From the NCBI RefSeq assembly GCF_013416325.1, contig NZ_JACCGK010000006.1, positions 62,001 through 126,000 on the forward strand: DNA of 64,000 bases. Direction: 5' to 3'. The notes beneath the pieces are model-generated. The model made no database searches and was not told the origin of the DNA. It worked only from the letters and a program-made list of their open reading frames with translations. Positions 25,778 to 33,681 of this stretch are shown here, piece by piece (the first letter of the stretch is position 1; the number at the start of each line of letters is the position of its first letter). The stretch is from Vreelandella sedimenti (GTDB lineage Bacteria > Pseudomonadota > Gammaproteobacteria > Pseudomonadales > Halomonadaceae). The position numbers were made by a program, and so were the translations under genes.

Positions 25778-26791
25778 TTAGCTTTGTACGTACTCAACCA
25801 ACGCCTGGGCGAAGGAGTCGGTAGAGCCAGTGCCGCCCATATCGGGGGTGACCATATCGCGGCGGGTTTCCAGCACGGTACGGATACCCTGGCGGATGGC
25901 GGTGCCTTTCTCTGTCATGCCCAGGTGATCAAGCATTTGTGCTGCGGCGAGCAGCAAGGCGCAGGGGTTGGCGATGTTTTTGCCTTCGATATCCGGCGCT
26001 GAGCCATGCACTGCTTCAAAGATCGCAGCCTTTTCGCCGATGTTCGCTCCCGGGGCTAAACCTAAACCGCCGACTAAGCCAGCGCAAAGGTCAGAGAGAA
26101 TATCGCCAAACAGGTTGGTAGTGACCACCACATCAAACTGATGTGGGTTCATTACCAGTTGCATACAGGCGTTATCGACGATCATCTCTTGGAATTCGAT
26201 CTCGGGATACTCTTTGGCAATTTCCCGCGCTACGTCCAGGAACAAACCCGAGCTGGTTTTGATAATGTTGGCTTTGTGTACCGCGGTGACTTTTTTGCGA
26301 CCGTTGTTTTTGGCCAGCTCAAAGGCGTAGCGCATAATGCGCTCGGAGCCTTTGCGAGTTACTTTGATCACCGAAATGCCTGTATCGCCGTCGTCGATCA
26401 TCTCCTGGCCGGCGGAAAGGTACGCGCCTTCGGTATTTTCGCGCACGGTGATCATGTCGATGCCGTCGTAACGTGAGCGGGTGCCGGGGAAGCTAATCGC
26501 CGGGCGCACGTTAGCGTAAAGATCAAAGTGACGGCGCAGCTGTACGTTAATAGAGGAGAAGCCTTTGCCAATCGGCGTGGTTAGCGGGCCCTTCAGCGCA
26601 ATGCCGTATTTCTCGATGGCATCCAACGACTCCTGGGGAATCAGCGTGCCATGCTTTTCAAGGGCGCCTAAACCAGCATCGATGTGGTGGTAGGTTAAGC
26701 CGCAATCTAAGGCGTCGAGTACTCGCAGCGTGGCCTCCATAATTTCGGGGCCGATACCGTCGCCCTTGATGACTGCAATAGATTGGCTCAT
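25778..26791 (-). CDS. NAD-dependent isocitrate dehydrogenase (isocitrate/isopropylmalate dehydrogenase family)
   Basis: A 337-residue decarboxylating dehydrogenase. Motifs: AVIKGDGIGPEI at the N-terminus; the substrate loop SSINVQLRRHFDLYANVRP near residue 95, whose S-x-x-N-x-x-LRR and DLYANVRP form favours isocitrate over isopropylmalate; and the metal site in NLFGDILSDLCAGLVGGLG (~225). The size matches the short NAD-linked IDH type rather than the ~420-residue NADP enzyme. GAGGAGCAGCAC precedes ATG 26791; an extended frame to 26881 lacks support. Homoisocitrate-type activity cannot be excluded. Confidence 0.85.
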   Translation of the reverse strand: MSQSIAVIKGDGIGPEIMEATLRVLDALDCGLTYHHIDAGLGALEKHGTLIPQESLDAIEKYGIALKGPLTTPIGKGFSSINVQLRRHFDLYANVRPAISFPGTRSRYDGIDMITVRENTEGAYLSAGQEMIDDGDTGISVIKVTRKGSERIMRYAFELAKNNGRKKVTAVHKANIIKTSSGLFLDVAREIAKEYPEIEFQEMIVDNACMQLVMNPHQFDVVVTTNLFGDILSDLCAGLVGGLGLAPGANIGEKAAIFEAVHGSAPDIEGKNIANPCALLLAAAQMLDHLGMTEKGTAIRQGIRTVLETRRDMVTPDMGGTGSTDSFAQALVEYVQS

Positions 26792-26951
26792 GTGCTGCTC
26801 CTCTTTGATCGACAAGTGTGTTGCGTATGCCGCTTCAACGTAAATAGTTGGGACTTGATAAGACATCATTTTCGAGCGCAATGGTACGCCAAATTCAATC
26901 TAGAGGGCACCCTGCAAAGGATGTAGCAAGAATGCAAAGAGCGCTAATTGC

Positions 26952-27291
26952 TGCTAGAATGCCGCGGCTTATGGCACCACGCTTTAACTTTGCGTTCTTC
27001 TTACAGCAAGGCATAACGGTAATGACCCTCTCAAATGCAACACAAGCACTATCCACTTCAGGGCTGATGACTCCGCCCTAGGTTTTCCCCTCCTCAAGCG
27101 ATACGTCTAGACACGTTAATTGCGTTGTCATGGCGTTACGGCATGCTATTGCCATTCTTCCGCCGATTGGCGGGCCGAACCTTTGATTGCTCCAGCACTG
27201 GCTTATTAGTCTGATATCGCGCGTCTTACGTGCGCCACTGTCTCGCGTCGAGGGTTTGTCATATTTTAACCTGCAGCCATGGACTCCCTGA
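26952..27291 (+). promoter_or_regulatory. Extended -10 promoter and ~320-nt leader of the SulP transporter gene
   Basis: TGCTAGAAT (26952-26960) is a good extended -10 element; transcription from it would give a leader of about 320 bases before the sulP ATG (27292). The leader holds a 19-codon ORF (27022-27081) and a later CCGCC-GATT-GGCGG stem (27160-27173). No known riboswitch family was recognised. No TTGACA-like -35 is present at ideal spacing, which is compatible with an extended -10. Confidence 0.4.
27022..27081 (+). CDS. Possible 19-residue leader peptide upstream of sulP
   Basis: ATG at 27022 opens MTLSNATQALSTSGLMTPP and stops with TAG at 27079. AAGG lies about ten bases before the ATG. 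Leader peptides ending in Pro-stop or Pro-Pro can arrest ribosomes (TnaC is a known example), so this ORF might control expression of the SulP transporter. A longer in-frame reading from 26848 exists but begins before the likely promoter. Could be chance. Confidence 0.35.
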   Translation: MTLSNATQALSTSGLMTPP

Positions 27292-28782
27292 ATGTCTCTC
27301 TATAGTAAGCAAGAGTGGTTTTCCAACATTAAAGGCGACACGCTCTCGGGAATCGTGGTCGCCCTTGCACTGATTCCCGAGGCGATAGCCTTTTCAATCA
27401 TTGCAGGCGTTGACCCCAAAGTTGGTCTTTACGCTTCATTCTGTATCGCGGTGATCATTGCGTTCACGGGGGGGCGCCCTGGCATGATTTCGGCAGCGAC
27501 TGGTGCTATGGCGTTACTGATGGTGACGCTGGTGAGAGAGCATGGGCTTGAATATCTGCTGGCCGCCACGCTGTTGACTGGTGTACTCCAGATTATTGCT
27601 GGTTACCTGAAACTCGCGGATTTGATGCGCTTCGTGTCGCGTTCAGTGGTTACCGGGTTTGTTAATGCGCTGGCGATTTTGATTTTCATGGCACAGCTAC
27701 CGGAGTTGACCGATGTGACTTGGCATGTCTATGCCATGACGTTGGCCGGATTGGGCATTATCTACCTGTTCCCCTATTTACCTGTCATCGGTAAGTCCAT
27801 CCCCTCACCGCTGGTCTGCATTGTGGTGCTTACCGCGGTCTATATGATCAGCGGTATGGATATCCGCAGCGTCGGTGATATGGGGGAACTGCCTGATACG
27901 CTGCCTGTATTCCTGTGGCCCAATGTGCCGCTGAACCTGGAAACGCTATGGATCATTCTGCCTTACGCGTTGATGCTGACTGTGGTGGGCCTGCTTGAGT
28001 CGATGATGACCGCAACCATTGTCGATGACCTGACCGATACGCCGAGTAATAAAAATCGCGAATGTAAGGGGCAGGGGCTTGCCAATATTGGCTCTGGCCT
28101 ACTGGGTGGCATGGCGGGCTGCGCCATGATTGGTCAGTCGGTGATCAATATTAAATCCGGTGGACGTACGCGCCTTTCGACACTAATAGCAGGTGTGGTG
28201 TTGCTGATGATGGTGGTCTTCCTGTCGGATTGGGTGTCGCAGATACCCATGGCGGCGCTGGTGGCGGTAATGATCATGGTATCAATCGGCACCTTTAGCT
28301 GGGAATCGATCCGAGACCTGAAAAAACACCCCCTAAGCACCAATATCGTCATGTTGGCTACCGTGGCGGTCACGGTCAGTACGCACAATCTGGCGATCGG
28401 TGTGTTTGTCGGTGTGCTGCTTGCCGCGCTGTTCTTCGCTAACAAAGTGGGCAACATTCTCTACATCGGTTCACGAGAGATCGAAGCTGGCAAAGAGCGT
28501 GAATATCAAGTAGTGGGCCAAGTGTTCTTCGCCTCTTCTGAGCGTTTCACGGCCGCTTTCGATCTCAAGGAAAGTATCGAGAAAGTGACGATTGATCTTT
28601 CCCGAGCACACTTCTGGGATGTGACTGCCGTACAGGCGCTGGATCGGATCGTGATTAAATTCCGCCGTGAAGGTACCGAAGTAGAGATGGTCGGTTTGAG
28701 TGAAGCCAGCGCAACGGTAGTGGATCGCTATGCGGTACACAATGACCCCGAAGCAGTTGAAAAGCTGATGGGCGGTCACTAA
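27292..28782 (+). CDS. SulP family inorganic anion transporter with STAS domain
   Basis: A 496-residue protein with about 11-14 hydrophobic segments beginning [20 protein letters not shown] (the SulP signature) and [12 protein letters not shown], and a C-terminal cytoplasmic STAS domain (~390-490, [20 protein letters not shown]). SulP members carry sulfate, bicarbonate or other anions, often with Na+; the short BicA-like form suggests bicarbonate or sulfate. It is followed after 19 bp by a universal stress protein gene, a pairing common for bacterial SulP genes. No strong ribosome site precedes the ATG, in line with the possibility of leader control. Confidence 0.92.
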   Translation: MSLYSKQEWFSNIKGDTLSGIVVALALIPEAIAFSIIAGVDPKVGLYASFCIAVIIAFTGGRPGMISAATGAMALLMVTLVREHGLEYLLAATLLTGVLQIIAGYLKLADLMRFVSRSVVTGFVNALAILIFMAQLPELTDVTWHVYAMTLAGLGIIYLFPYLPVIGKSIPSPLVCIVVLTAVYMISGMDIRSVGDMGELPDTLPVFLWPNVPLNLETLWIILPYALMLTVVGLLESMMTATIVDDLTDTPSNKNRECKGQGLANIGSGLLGGMAGCAMIGQSVINIKSGGRTRLSTLIAGVVLLMMVVFLSDWVSQIPMAALVAVMIMVSIGTFSWESIRDLKKHPLSTNIVMLATVAVTVSTHNLAIGVFVGVLLAALFFANKVGNILYIGSREIEAGKEREYQVVGQVFFASSERFTAAFDLKESIEKVTIDLSRAHFWDVTAVQALDRIVIKFRREGTEVEMVGLSEASATVVDRYAVHNDPEAVEKLMGGH

Positions 28783-28801
28783 CCAACGCAAGGAGCGCAA
28801 C

Positions 28802-29659
28802 ATGACAGATCAGGTATTAGCCGCTATTGACGGCTCCCAGTTTTCTGAAGGCGTCTGCGATTACGCTGCCTGGGCAAGCTTGGCTATGGATGCACCGTTA
28901 ACCTTTGTGCATGTGGTCGACAACCACTCAGAAGTACCCGAAGAGCAGAATCTTTCCGGTAACCTGCGCTTCGGTGCCCGTGAACGGCTGATGAAAGAGC
29001 TTTCCGAGCTTGATGAGCAGCGCGCTAAAGTGAATCGCGCGCAGGGCAAGCTGATGCTGGAAGCCGCCAAAGAGCGCGCAATAGAGGATGGGGTCAGTGA
29101 GCCCGCCACGCGCCAGCGCAATGGCACCCTGGTGGAAAGCCTGTTAGAGCTTGAGAAAGATATCCGTTTGCTGGTGGTAGGCAAGCGCGGTGAAACCGCC
29201 CACCAAGCCAGCGGTCATCTTGGCTCTAACCTTGAGCGGGTGGTGCGTGAATTGCACCGGCCGATCCTGATGGTGCCGAAAACCTTCACACGGCCTGAAA
29301 AAATATTAATGGCCTTTGACGGCAGCAAAACCTCCCGTAAGGGCGTCGAGATGCTGGCCCGCTCGCCGCTTTTTGCGGGCACCGAGTGTCATGTGCTGAT
29401 CGTGGGTGCGGAAACGGCTGAGCGTCGTTCCGAGATTGAATGGGCGTTAAGCACATTGCGTGAAGCGGGCCATCAAGCAGAAGGCGCTATTCGTGCTGGC
29501 GAGGTAGATGAAGCCCTACAAGCCTACGAAACAGAGCACAGCATTGACCTGCTGGTGATGGGCGCCTACGGCCACTCGCGTATTCGCCACTTACTGGTAG
29601 GTAGCACCACAACGGCCATGCTACGTGGTAGCCGCATACCGGTGCTGATTTTGCGCTAG
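28802..29659 (+). CDS. Tandem-domain universal stress protein
   Basis: A 285-residue protein with two UspA domains (~1-155 and ~160-285). The second has the ATP-binding pattern G-x2-G-x9-G-S/T (GAYGHSRIR followed by HLLVGSTTTAML); the first has a similar but weaker region (GKRGETAHQASGHLGSNLE). AAGGAG precedes the ATG. Co-transcribed with sulP and closed by a terminator, so it is likely to modulate or accompany the anion transporter under stress. A truncated relative is found at 33140-33340. Confidence 0.93.
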   Translation: MTDQVLAAIDGSQFSEGVCDYAAWASLAMDAPLTFVHVVDNHSEVPEEQNLSGNLRFGARERLMKELSELDEQRAKVNRAQGKLMLEAAKERAIEDGVSEPATRQRNGTLVESLLELEKDIRLLVVGKRGETAHQASGHLGSNLERVVRELHRPILMVPKTFTRPEKILMAFDGSKTSRKGVEMLARSPLFAGTECHVLIVGAETAERRSEIEWALSTLREAGHQAEGAIRAGEVDEALQAYETEHSIDLLVMGAYGHSRIRHLLVGSTTTAMLRGSRIPVLILR

Positions 29660-29730
29660 GGCTCAATAAGCTAAAACTCAAAAAAGCAGCAGCGCATAAC
29701 CGTTTAGCTCGCTTTGCGTATTACCTTCGC

Positions 29731-29765
29731 AGCCGGCCCTCTTTCTTGAGTGAGCCGGCTTTTTA
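29731..29765 (+). terminator. Rho-independent terminator after the sulP-usp operon
   Basis: AGCCGGC / GCCGGCT stem (29731-29737 and 29754-29760), extended by an inner CTC/GAG pairing, followed by TTTTT at 29760-29764. It lies about 70 bases after the usp stop. Confidence 0.8.
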
Positions 29766-29880
29766 ACCTCTGCAGTGAATAAATTATTTCCATCAAATGA
29801 TGCTAATGTTGCAATGCGCTTCTATGCTAGTAGTCAGGTTGTGACCTATTCACCCACTGGAATAGCGTAAGGAGCCTGCT

Positions 29881-31041
29881 GTGAACATGCCTATGTTGGA
29901 AAAAAAGCCTGTTGGCTTCGACGAAGCCTCTACTTCCCACCGTTTTGTTGCTGAGCTACTGGCCCAAGCCAATATTCATTTCGATGGGCACCGCCCCTGG
30001 GATATCCAATTGAATGCCCCTGGCGTTATTGATAGCGCTCTTACGCGAGGCAATCTTGGGTTTGGTGAAAGCTACATGAAAGGTGACTGGGACGCCGATC
30101 GGCTTGATGAGTTGTTTTACCGCTTAATGCGTGCCCAGCTCGGGCAGCGTATCAAGCCCACTCAATTGATTTATCACTCTCTGCGTTCGCGCCTATTGAA
30201 TCGTCAAACGGCGAAGCGTGCCTGGGAAGTGGGCGAAAAGCATTACGATCTGGGTAATGACTTCTATGCGGCCATGCTCGATCAGCGCATGACCTACACC
30301 TGCGGCTACTGGAAAGATGCCAAAACCCTAGACGAGGCCCAGGAAGCCAAGCTCGATCTCGTCTGCCGTAAATTGCAATTAAGGCCAGGCATGCGGGTGC
30401 TGGATATTGGCTGCGGATGGGGGAGCTTCATGGCCTACGCGGCCGAGCACTATGGAGTTGAGTGCGTGGGCCTGACTATCTCCAAAGAGCAAGCGGAGTT
30501 TGGGCAGCGATTGATCAAAAAGGGCTTGCCGGTAGAGTTTCGACTGCAGGATTATCGAAATGAAAGCGAGCAGTTTGATCGTATTGTCAGCATCGGCATG
30601 TTTGAGCATGTGGGGCATAAAAATTATCGCGAGTATATGAGCGTGGTTAACCGCTGCTTAAAGGATGACGGCCTGTTTTTGCTGCATACCATCGGCAAAA
30701 ACTTGAGCAACACGGTGACTGACCCTTGGATTGATAAATATATTTTCCCCAATGGTGAATTGCCCACCTTGGGGCAAATAGCTGATGCCGCCGAGGCACT
30801 GTTTGTGGTGGAGGATGTGCATAACTTTGGGGCTGATTACGACCGTACCCTGATGGCATGGCACAATAACTTTGAGAGGCACTGGCCCACCTTTGAAAGC
30901 CAGTATGGCGAGCGTTTCTATCGTATGTGGCGATACTACTTGCTATGTTGCGCCGGTGCTTTCCGAGCCAGAGAAATTCATCTTTGGCAACTGGTGATGA
31001 GTAAGCAGGGGGTGCTGGGCGGTTATTCCCGCGTTAGCTAA
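29881..31041 (+). CDS. cfa: Cyclopropane-fatty-acyl-phospholipid synthase
   Basis: A 386-residue SAM-dependent enzyme that adds a methylene bridge across double bonds of membrane phospholipid acyl chains. Seen are HYDLGNDFYAAMLDQRMTYT (~120), the SAM-binding VLDIGCGWGSF (~170), GMFEHVGHKNY (~240) and the C-terminal YLLCCAGAFRAREIHLWQLV. AAGGAG is spaced correctly to a GTG at 29881; ATG 29887 is the alternative. Cfa usually rises in stationary phase and under osmotic or acid stress, which fits a halophile. Confidence 0.95.
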   Translation: MNMPMLEKKPVGFDEASTSHRFVAELLAQANIHFDGHRPWDIQLNAPGVIDSALTRGNLGFGESYMKGDWDADRLDELFYRLMRAQLGQRIKPTQLIYHSLRSRLLNRQTAKRAWEVGEKHYDLGNDFYAAMLDQRMTYTCGYWKDAKTLDEAQEAKLDLVCRKLQLRPGMRVLDIGCGWGSFMAYAAEHYGVECVGLTISKEQAEFGQRLIKKGLPVEFRLQDYRNESEQFDRIVSIGMFEHVGHKNYREYMSVVNRCLKDDGLFLLHTIGKNLSNTVTDPWIDKYIFPNGELPTLGQIADAAEALFVVEDVHNFGADYDRTLMAWHNNFERHWPTFESQYGERFYRMWRYYLLCCAGAFRAREIHLWQLVMSKQGVLGGYSRVS

Positions 31042-31058
31042 TCGCTATCTAACACAAG

Positions 31059-32015
31059 CTAGGGTTCCGGCAGTAAGCTATTTGGCACCCAGCGTAGGAA
31101 TGCCACCATGCCGAATAGCTCTACCAGTGATTGAAATACCACCACCACGACTGCTGCCTGCCAGGCGTTGGGTAGCGTCAGGGCGATGGGCAGCATCACA
31201 AAGGAGTTTCGTGTGCCGAAACTAAACGCTAGCGTTCTCGCGCTGGCGGTGGGCAGTTTGAACAGCTTGCCAAGCCCCTTACCCAATAGAGCCGCGAAGA
31301 GTAAAAAGCCAATAAAAATAAACACCACCTGAACCAACACTTGGCTAAGGCCGAACACGGTGTTGACCTGGGAGGCGGCAATCATAAACACCACCAAGGC
31401 CAGTAAGGGTACTGGTAGTATTCCCAGGTAATACGCGGTGCGTTTAACTGCCTTGTGGCGCGAGGCTATGTACTCGGTTAACCAGGCAAGTGCTAAAGGT
31501 GTGAGAATAAGCCCTGCAAAAGCGCTCAATAGTTCTTTAGAGAGCGTTAGTTGAAACCATTCGCTGCCCAGAAACAGCCACAAATAAACAGGTAACGCGA
31601 CTAACTGCACCAGCAGCAGTAGTGGGGCGGCGGCAACTGCCCGAGCGCTATCGCCTTTGCCTAAATGTGTGAAGGTGATAAACCAATCGGTGCAGGGCAC
31701 CAGCAGTACCAGTAAAACGCCTGCCAGCACGGCGGGGGAGAGTGGTAGCCAAATAACGGTAAGGGCTAAAAAGGCCGGAATGGCAATAAAGTTACCGACC
31801 ATCAGTGCGGCCATAAAGCGTGTGTCAGCGAAGCTACGGGCAATGTGCAGCAAAGGAATTTGCGTAAAGGTGGCGTAAAGCAGTACCGCTAACAGTGGCC
31901 ATAAAAAATGCGCTAGCGGCTCAGCGAATTTCGGTGCTCCGATGCCTAACGCTAGGCCTAAGCCAATGAAAATCAGGTAGAGCCAAGACTGATGCTTTTC
32001 CATCTGATCGCGCAT
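31059..32015 (-). CDS. BASS/ACR3-like membrane transporter (arsenic-resistance/bile-acid symporter family)
   Basis: A 318-residue protein with about ten hydrophobic segments, including VLLVLLVPCTDWFITFTHLG (~115), in which the Cys-containing PCTDW stretch is typical of ACR3-like arsenite carriers, and a late FGTRNSFVMLPIALTLP. Members of this superfamily carry arsenite, organic acids or bile acids; without nearby arsR or arsC genes I do not claim arsenite. It follows the crcB pair by 45 bp on the same strand. Confidence 0.8.
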   Translation of the reverse strand: MRDQMEKHQSWLYLIFIGLGLALGIGAPKFAEPLAHFLWPLLAVLLYATFTQIPLLHIARSFADTRFMAALMVGNFIAIPAFLALTVIWLPLSPAVLAGVLLVLLVPCTDWFITFTHLGKGDSARAVAAAPLLLLVQLVALPVYLWLFLGSEWFQLTLSKELLSAFAGLILTPLALAWLTEYIASRHKAVKRTAYYLGILPVPLLALVVFMIAASQVNTVFGLSQVLVQVVFIFIGFLLFAALLGKGLGKLFKLPTASARTLAFSFGTRNSFVMLPIALTLPNAWQAAVVVVVFQSLVELFGMVAFLRWVPNSLLPEP

Positions 32016-32060
32016 GCTGGCATATCCTGTCGCTAACGGTTTTGCAATCGGGGCTATTTG

Positions 32061-32447
32061 CTAACGAAAAAGCGCCATGCGCTCACCCACCACGGCAGCG
32101 CCCAGCCAAAGGGGTAGGCTAACCACAATATAAATCAGTGCAGCCCCCGGTCGTCCTAACTGCACCAGATGCAGCGTCTCTAAGCTAAATAGCGAAAAGG
32201 TGGTAAAACCGCCGCAAAAACCGGCCACCAGTAATGGCTGAAAACGCGCTAGTTGGCCGCGGGGAGCGCTCGCGAGGGTGGCGGCCAACCAGCCGATTAA
32301 GCACGAACCCAGTACGTTTACGATAAGTGTTCCCCAGGGGAAATACCCCCCTAGCGCTGCCTGGGATAATAGCGAAACGCCGTAGCGCAGCGCGCTGCCA
32401 ATGCCACTGCCGACACCCACCGCAAGGTAAGCCTTCCAGGCGCTCAT
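32061..32447 (-). CDS. crcB: Fluoride channel CrcB/Fluc (second of a pair)
   Basis: A 128-residue inner-membrane protein with four hydrophobic segments and the Fluc family signatures GSALRYGVSL, GTLIVNVLGSCLIG (conserved Asn) and GFCGGFTTFSLFSLE (FTTFSxF). It exports fluoride as a dual-topology dimer. Its ATG overlaps the stop of the upstream crcB copy by 4 bp (ATGA). Two dissimilar copies in tandem usually form heterodimers with fixed opposite orientations. Confidence 0.93.
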   Translation of the reverse strand: MSAWKAYLAVGVGSGIGSALRYGVSLLSQAALGGYFPWGTLIVNVLGSCLIGWLAATLASAPRGQLARFQPLLVAGFCGGFTTFSLFSLETLHLVQLGRPGAALIYIVVSLPLWLGAAVVGERMALFR

Positions 32448-32845
32448 AAGGTCGCTCCTGACAGAGAAGCGCCTGATGATAACCAGCCCAGGGTGACCAT
32501 GGCTAAACCAAGCAGCAGCGTGGTACCCACATTAATGCCTGCACGGAGTTGTTGGCCGCCCTGCCATAGCTCAATGGTCTGCAAGCTAAAAGAGGAGATA
32601 GTGGTGTAGCCTCCCAGCACACCGGCGACAGTGAACAGCCATACAGGAGAGGGGGCGCTGGCGATACCTAGGCTGCCGAGCAGCCAGCCCGCTAGAAAGG
32701 CTCCGCTGGCGTTCACCGCCAGGGTTCCCCAGGGGAAGGCTTTGCCGAGATAGCGGGCGAGTAGATTGGAAACCGCAAATCGTCCCATCCCGCCCAGCGC
32801 GCCGCCTAACGCGACTAACAGTACGCTTGTTAAGCCATGCCCCAT
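32444..32845 (-). CDS. crcB: Fluoride channel CrcB/Fluc (first of a pair)
   Basis: A 133-residue Fluc protein: GGMGRFAVSNLL, WGTLAVNASGAFLAG and GVLGGYTTISSFSLQTIE. It differs clearly from the downstream copy, as expected for heterodimeric Fluc pairs. In the third signature, TTISSFS replaces the common TTFSTFS. GGAGGAAGG lies just before the ATG. I looked for a fluoride riboswitch upstream and did not see one. Confidence 0.93.
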   Translation of the reverse strand: MGHGLTSVLLVALGGALGGMGRFAVSNLLARYLGKAFPWGTLAVNASGAFLAGWLLGSLGIASAPSPVWLFTVAGVLGGYTTISSFSLQTIELWQGGQQLRAGINVGTTLLLGLAMVTLGWLSSGASLSGATL

Positions 32846-32928
32846 GCCTTCCTCCGAGTCGCCAATTTCAATAGGCCGCTAAGTTTAGCATGTGCGTTTT
32901 ATAACGTCCGAAGCACGTAAGAACGTTT

Positions 32929-33060
32929 TAGGGTTTGTACGAAAAGTCGGCGAGCGAAGGCTAGACAAGGCAAAAATCAACGAACAAAGGATCGGACTCG
33001 CGCACGAGATGATTTTTAACGCCGTATAGGCGAGCGTAGGCAGTTTTTGTACAAAGCCTA
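32929..33060. repeat. MITE-like 132-bp repeat element
   Basis: Ends TAGGGTTTGTACGAAAAGT (32929-32947) and AGTTTTTGTACAAAGCCTA (33042-33060) are imperfect inverted repeats (16 of 19 paired). Inside is a second, shorter pairing (CAAAAATCA against TGATTTTTAA) giving a cruciform-like shape. It has no credible ORF and sits in the intergenic space between crcB and a truncated usp gene. It has the hallmarks of a small non-autonomous element. Confidence 0.6.
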
Positions 33061-33139
33061 GGGTGTCGCGGGTCAGTGAGTTCGTGTAGAAAAGGATGAG
33101 AATATAAAAACAATGTTGATGCTCAAGGAGAAGTACCTC

Positions 33140-33340
33140 ATGTCAGATCGCGTGTTGGCAGCTATTGATAGTTCTCAGTTTTCAGAGGGCGTGTGTGATT
33201 ATGCGGCTTGGGCCGCCCAAGCCCTGGATGCTCCGCTCAGTTTTATTCATACCGTGGATAACCATGCCCAAGTCGCCGAGCCGGATTTAACCGGTAACTT
33301 AGGATTAGGTACCCGAGAGCACCTGCTGGAAAAGCTGTGA
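33140..33340 (+). pseudogene. Truncated universal stress protein gene
   Basis: MSDRVLAAIDSSQFSEGVCD and the following ~47 residues align with the first ~60 residues of the intact tandem Usp at 28802-29659, then a TGA appears where the parent continues into its coiled segment. AAGGAGAAG precedes the ATG, so a 66-residue peptide could still be made. Base differences between the copies are numerous, so this is an old paralogue rather than a fresh duplication. The break coincides with the edge of an opposite-strand MFS fragment. Confidence 0.75.
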
Positions 33341-33344
33341 TGAT

Positions 33345-33630
33345 AAAGACCAGCATGCCCAATAGAAGTGCATGAAAAGGTGCGCCTGCGCTGATGGCTG
33401 GCAGGCGCGATGCCGGAGGAAAACACCATGGCACCGCTAAGCGCGGAACGTACCCGGCCTAGATGTTCAGCTCCCCAAAGCTGAATCAGCAGACCTGAAA
33501 CAATGAGTTCTTGCGCGCCCATGGCCAGTCCGCCGCCGACCATTAGTACCCAAATAGTGATATTCCCGCCGATGGTTAGCACCATTAGCATAGCGATGGC
33601 GCGTGTTACCCAAGTGGGTCAACATGCCCT
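33345..33630 (-). pseudogene. Fragment of an MFS transporter, frameshifted
   Basis: On the minus strand the frame reads TRAIAMLMVLTIGGNITIWV, then a helix with GGGLAMGAQELIVSGLLIQL and GAMVFSSGIAPA, the look of late helices of a major-facilitator carrier. A 4-base duplication (GCCAGCCA on that strand, plus 33395-33402) shifts the frame. Beyond it ISAGAPFHALLLGMLVFII continues the same protein. Both ends are missing. It abuts the truncated usp gene head-on, indicating deletion or recombination at this spot. Confidence 0.65.
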
Positions 33631-33681
33631 GTCAGCACGTTCACGAGAGTTATATTTCTAACTGCAATAACTTTTAGCAGC

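Noticed and set aside
25778..26791. 3-isopropylmalate dehydrogenase (leuB)
   Set aside because: The substrate loop S-x-x-N-x-x-LRR and DLYANVRP are those of isocitrate dehydrogenases, and the gene is not near leuCD.
26848..27081. A 77-codon ORF reading into the small leader peptide
   Set aside because: It would start inside the upstream region of the divergent isocitrate dehydrogenase, before the likely promoter, and its first 58 codons look non-protein-like; only the last 19 codons have a ribosome site.
27073..27110. CTGATGA followed by a stem-like sequence, the core of a hammerhead ribozyme
   Set aside because: The required GAAA(C) after stem II is absent and no cleavage-site stem I/III closes around it; the CTGATGA is part of the small leader ORF.
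32846..32928. Fluoride riboswitch upstream of the crcB pair
   Set aside because: The minus-strand leader is short and lacks the conserved pseudoknot pattern of the crcB motif; only a strong ribosome site is visible.
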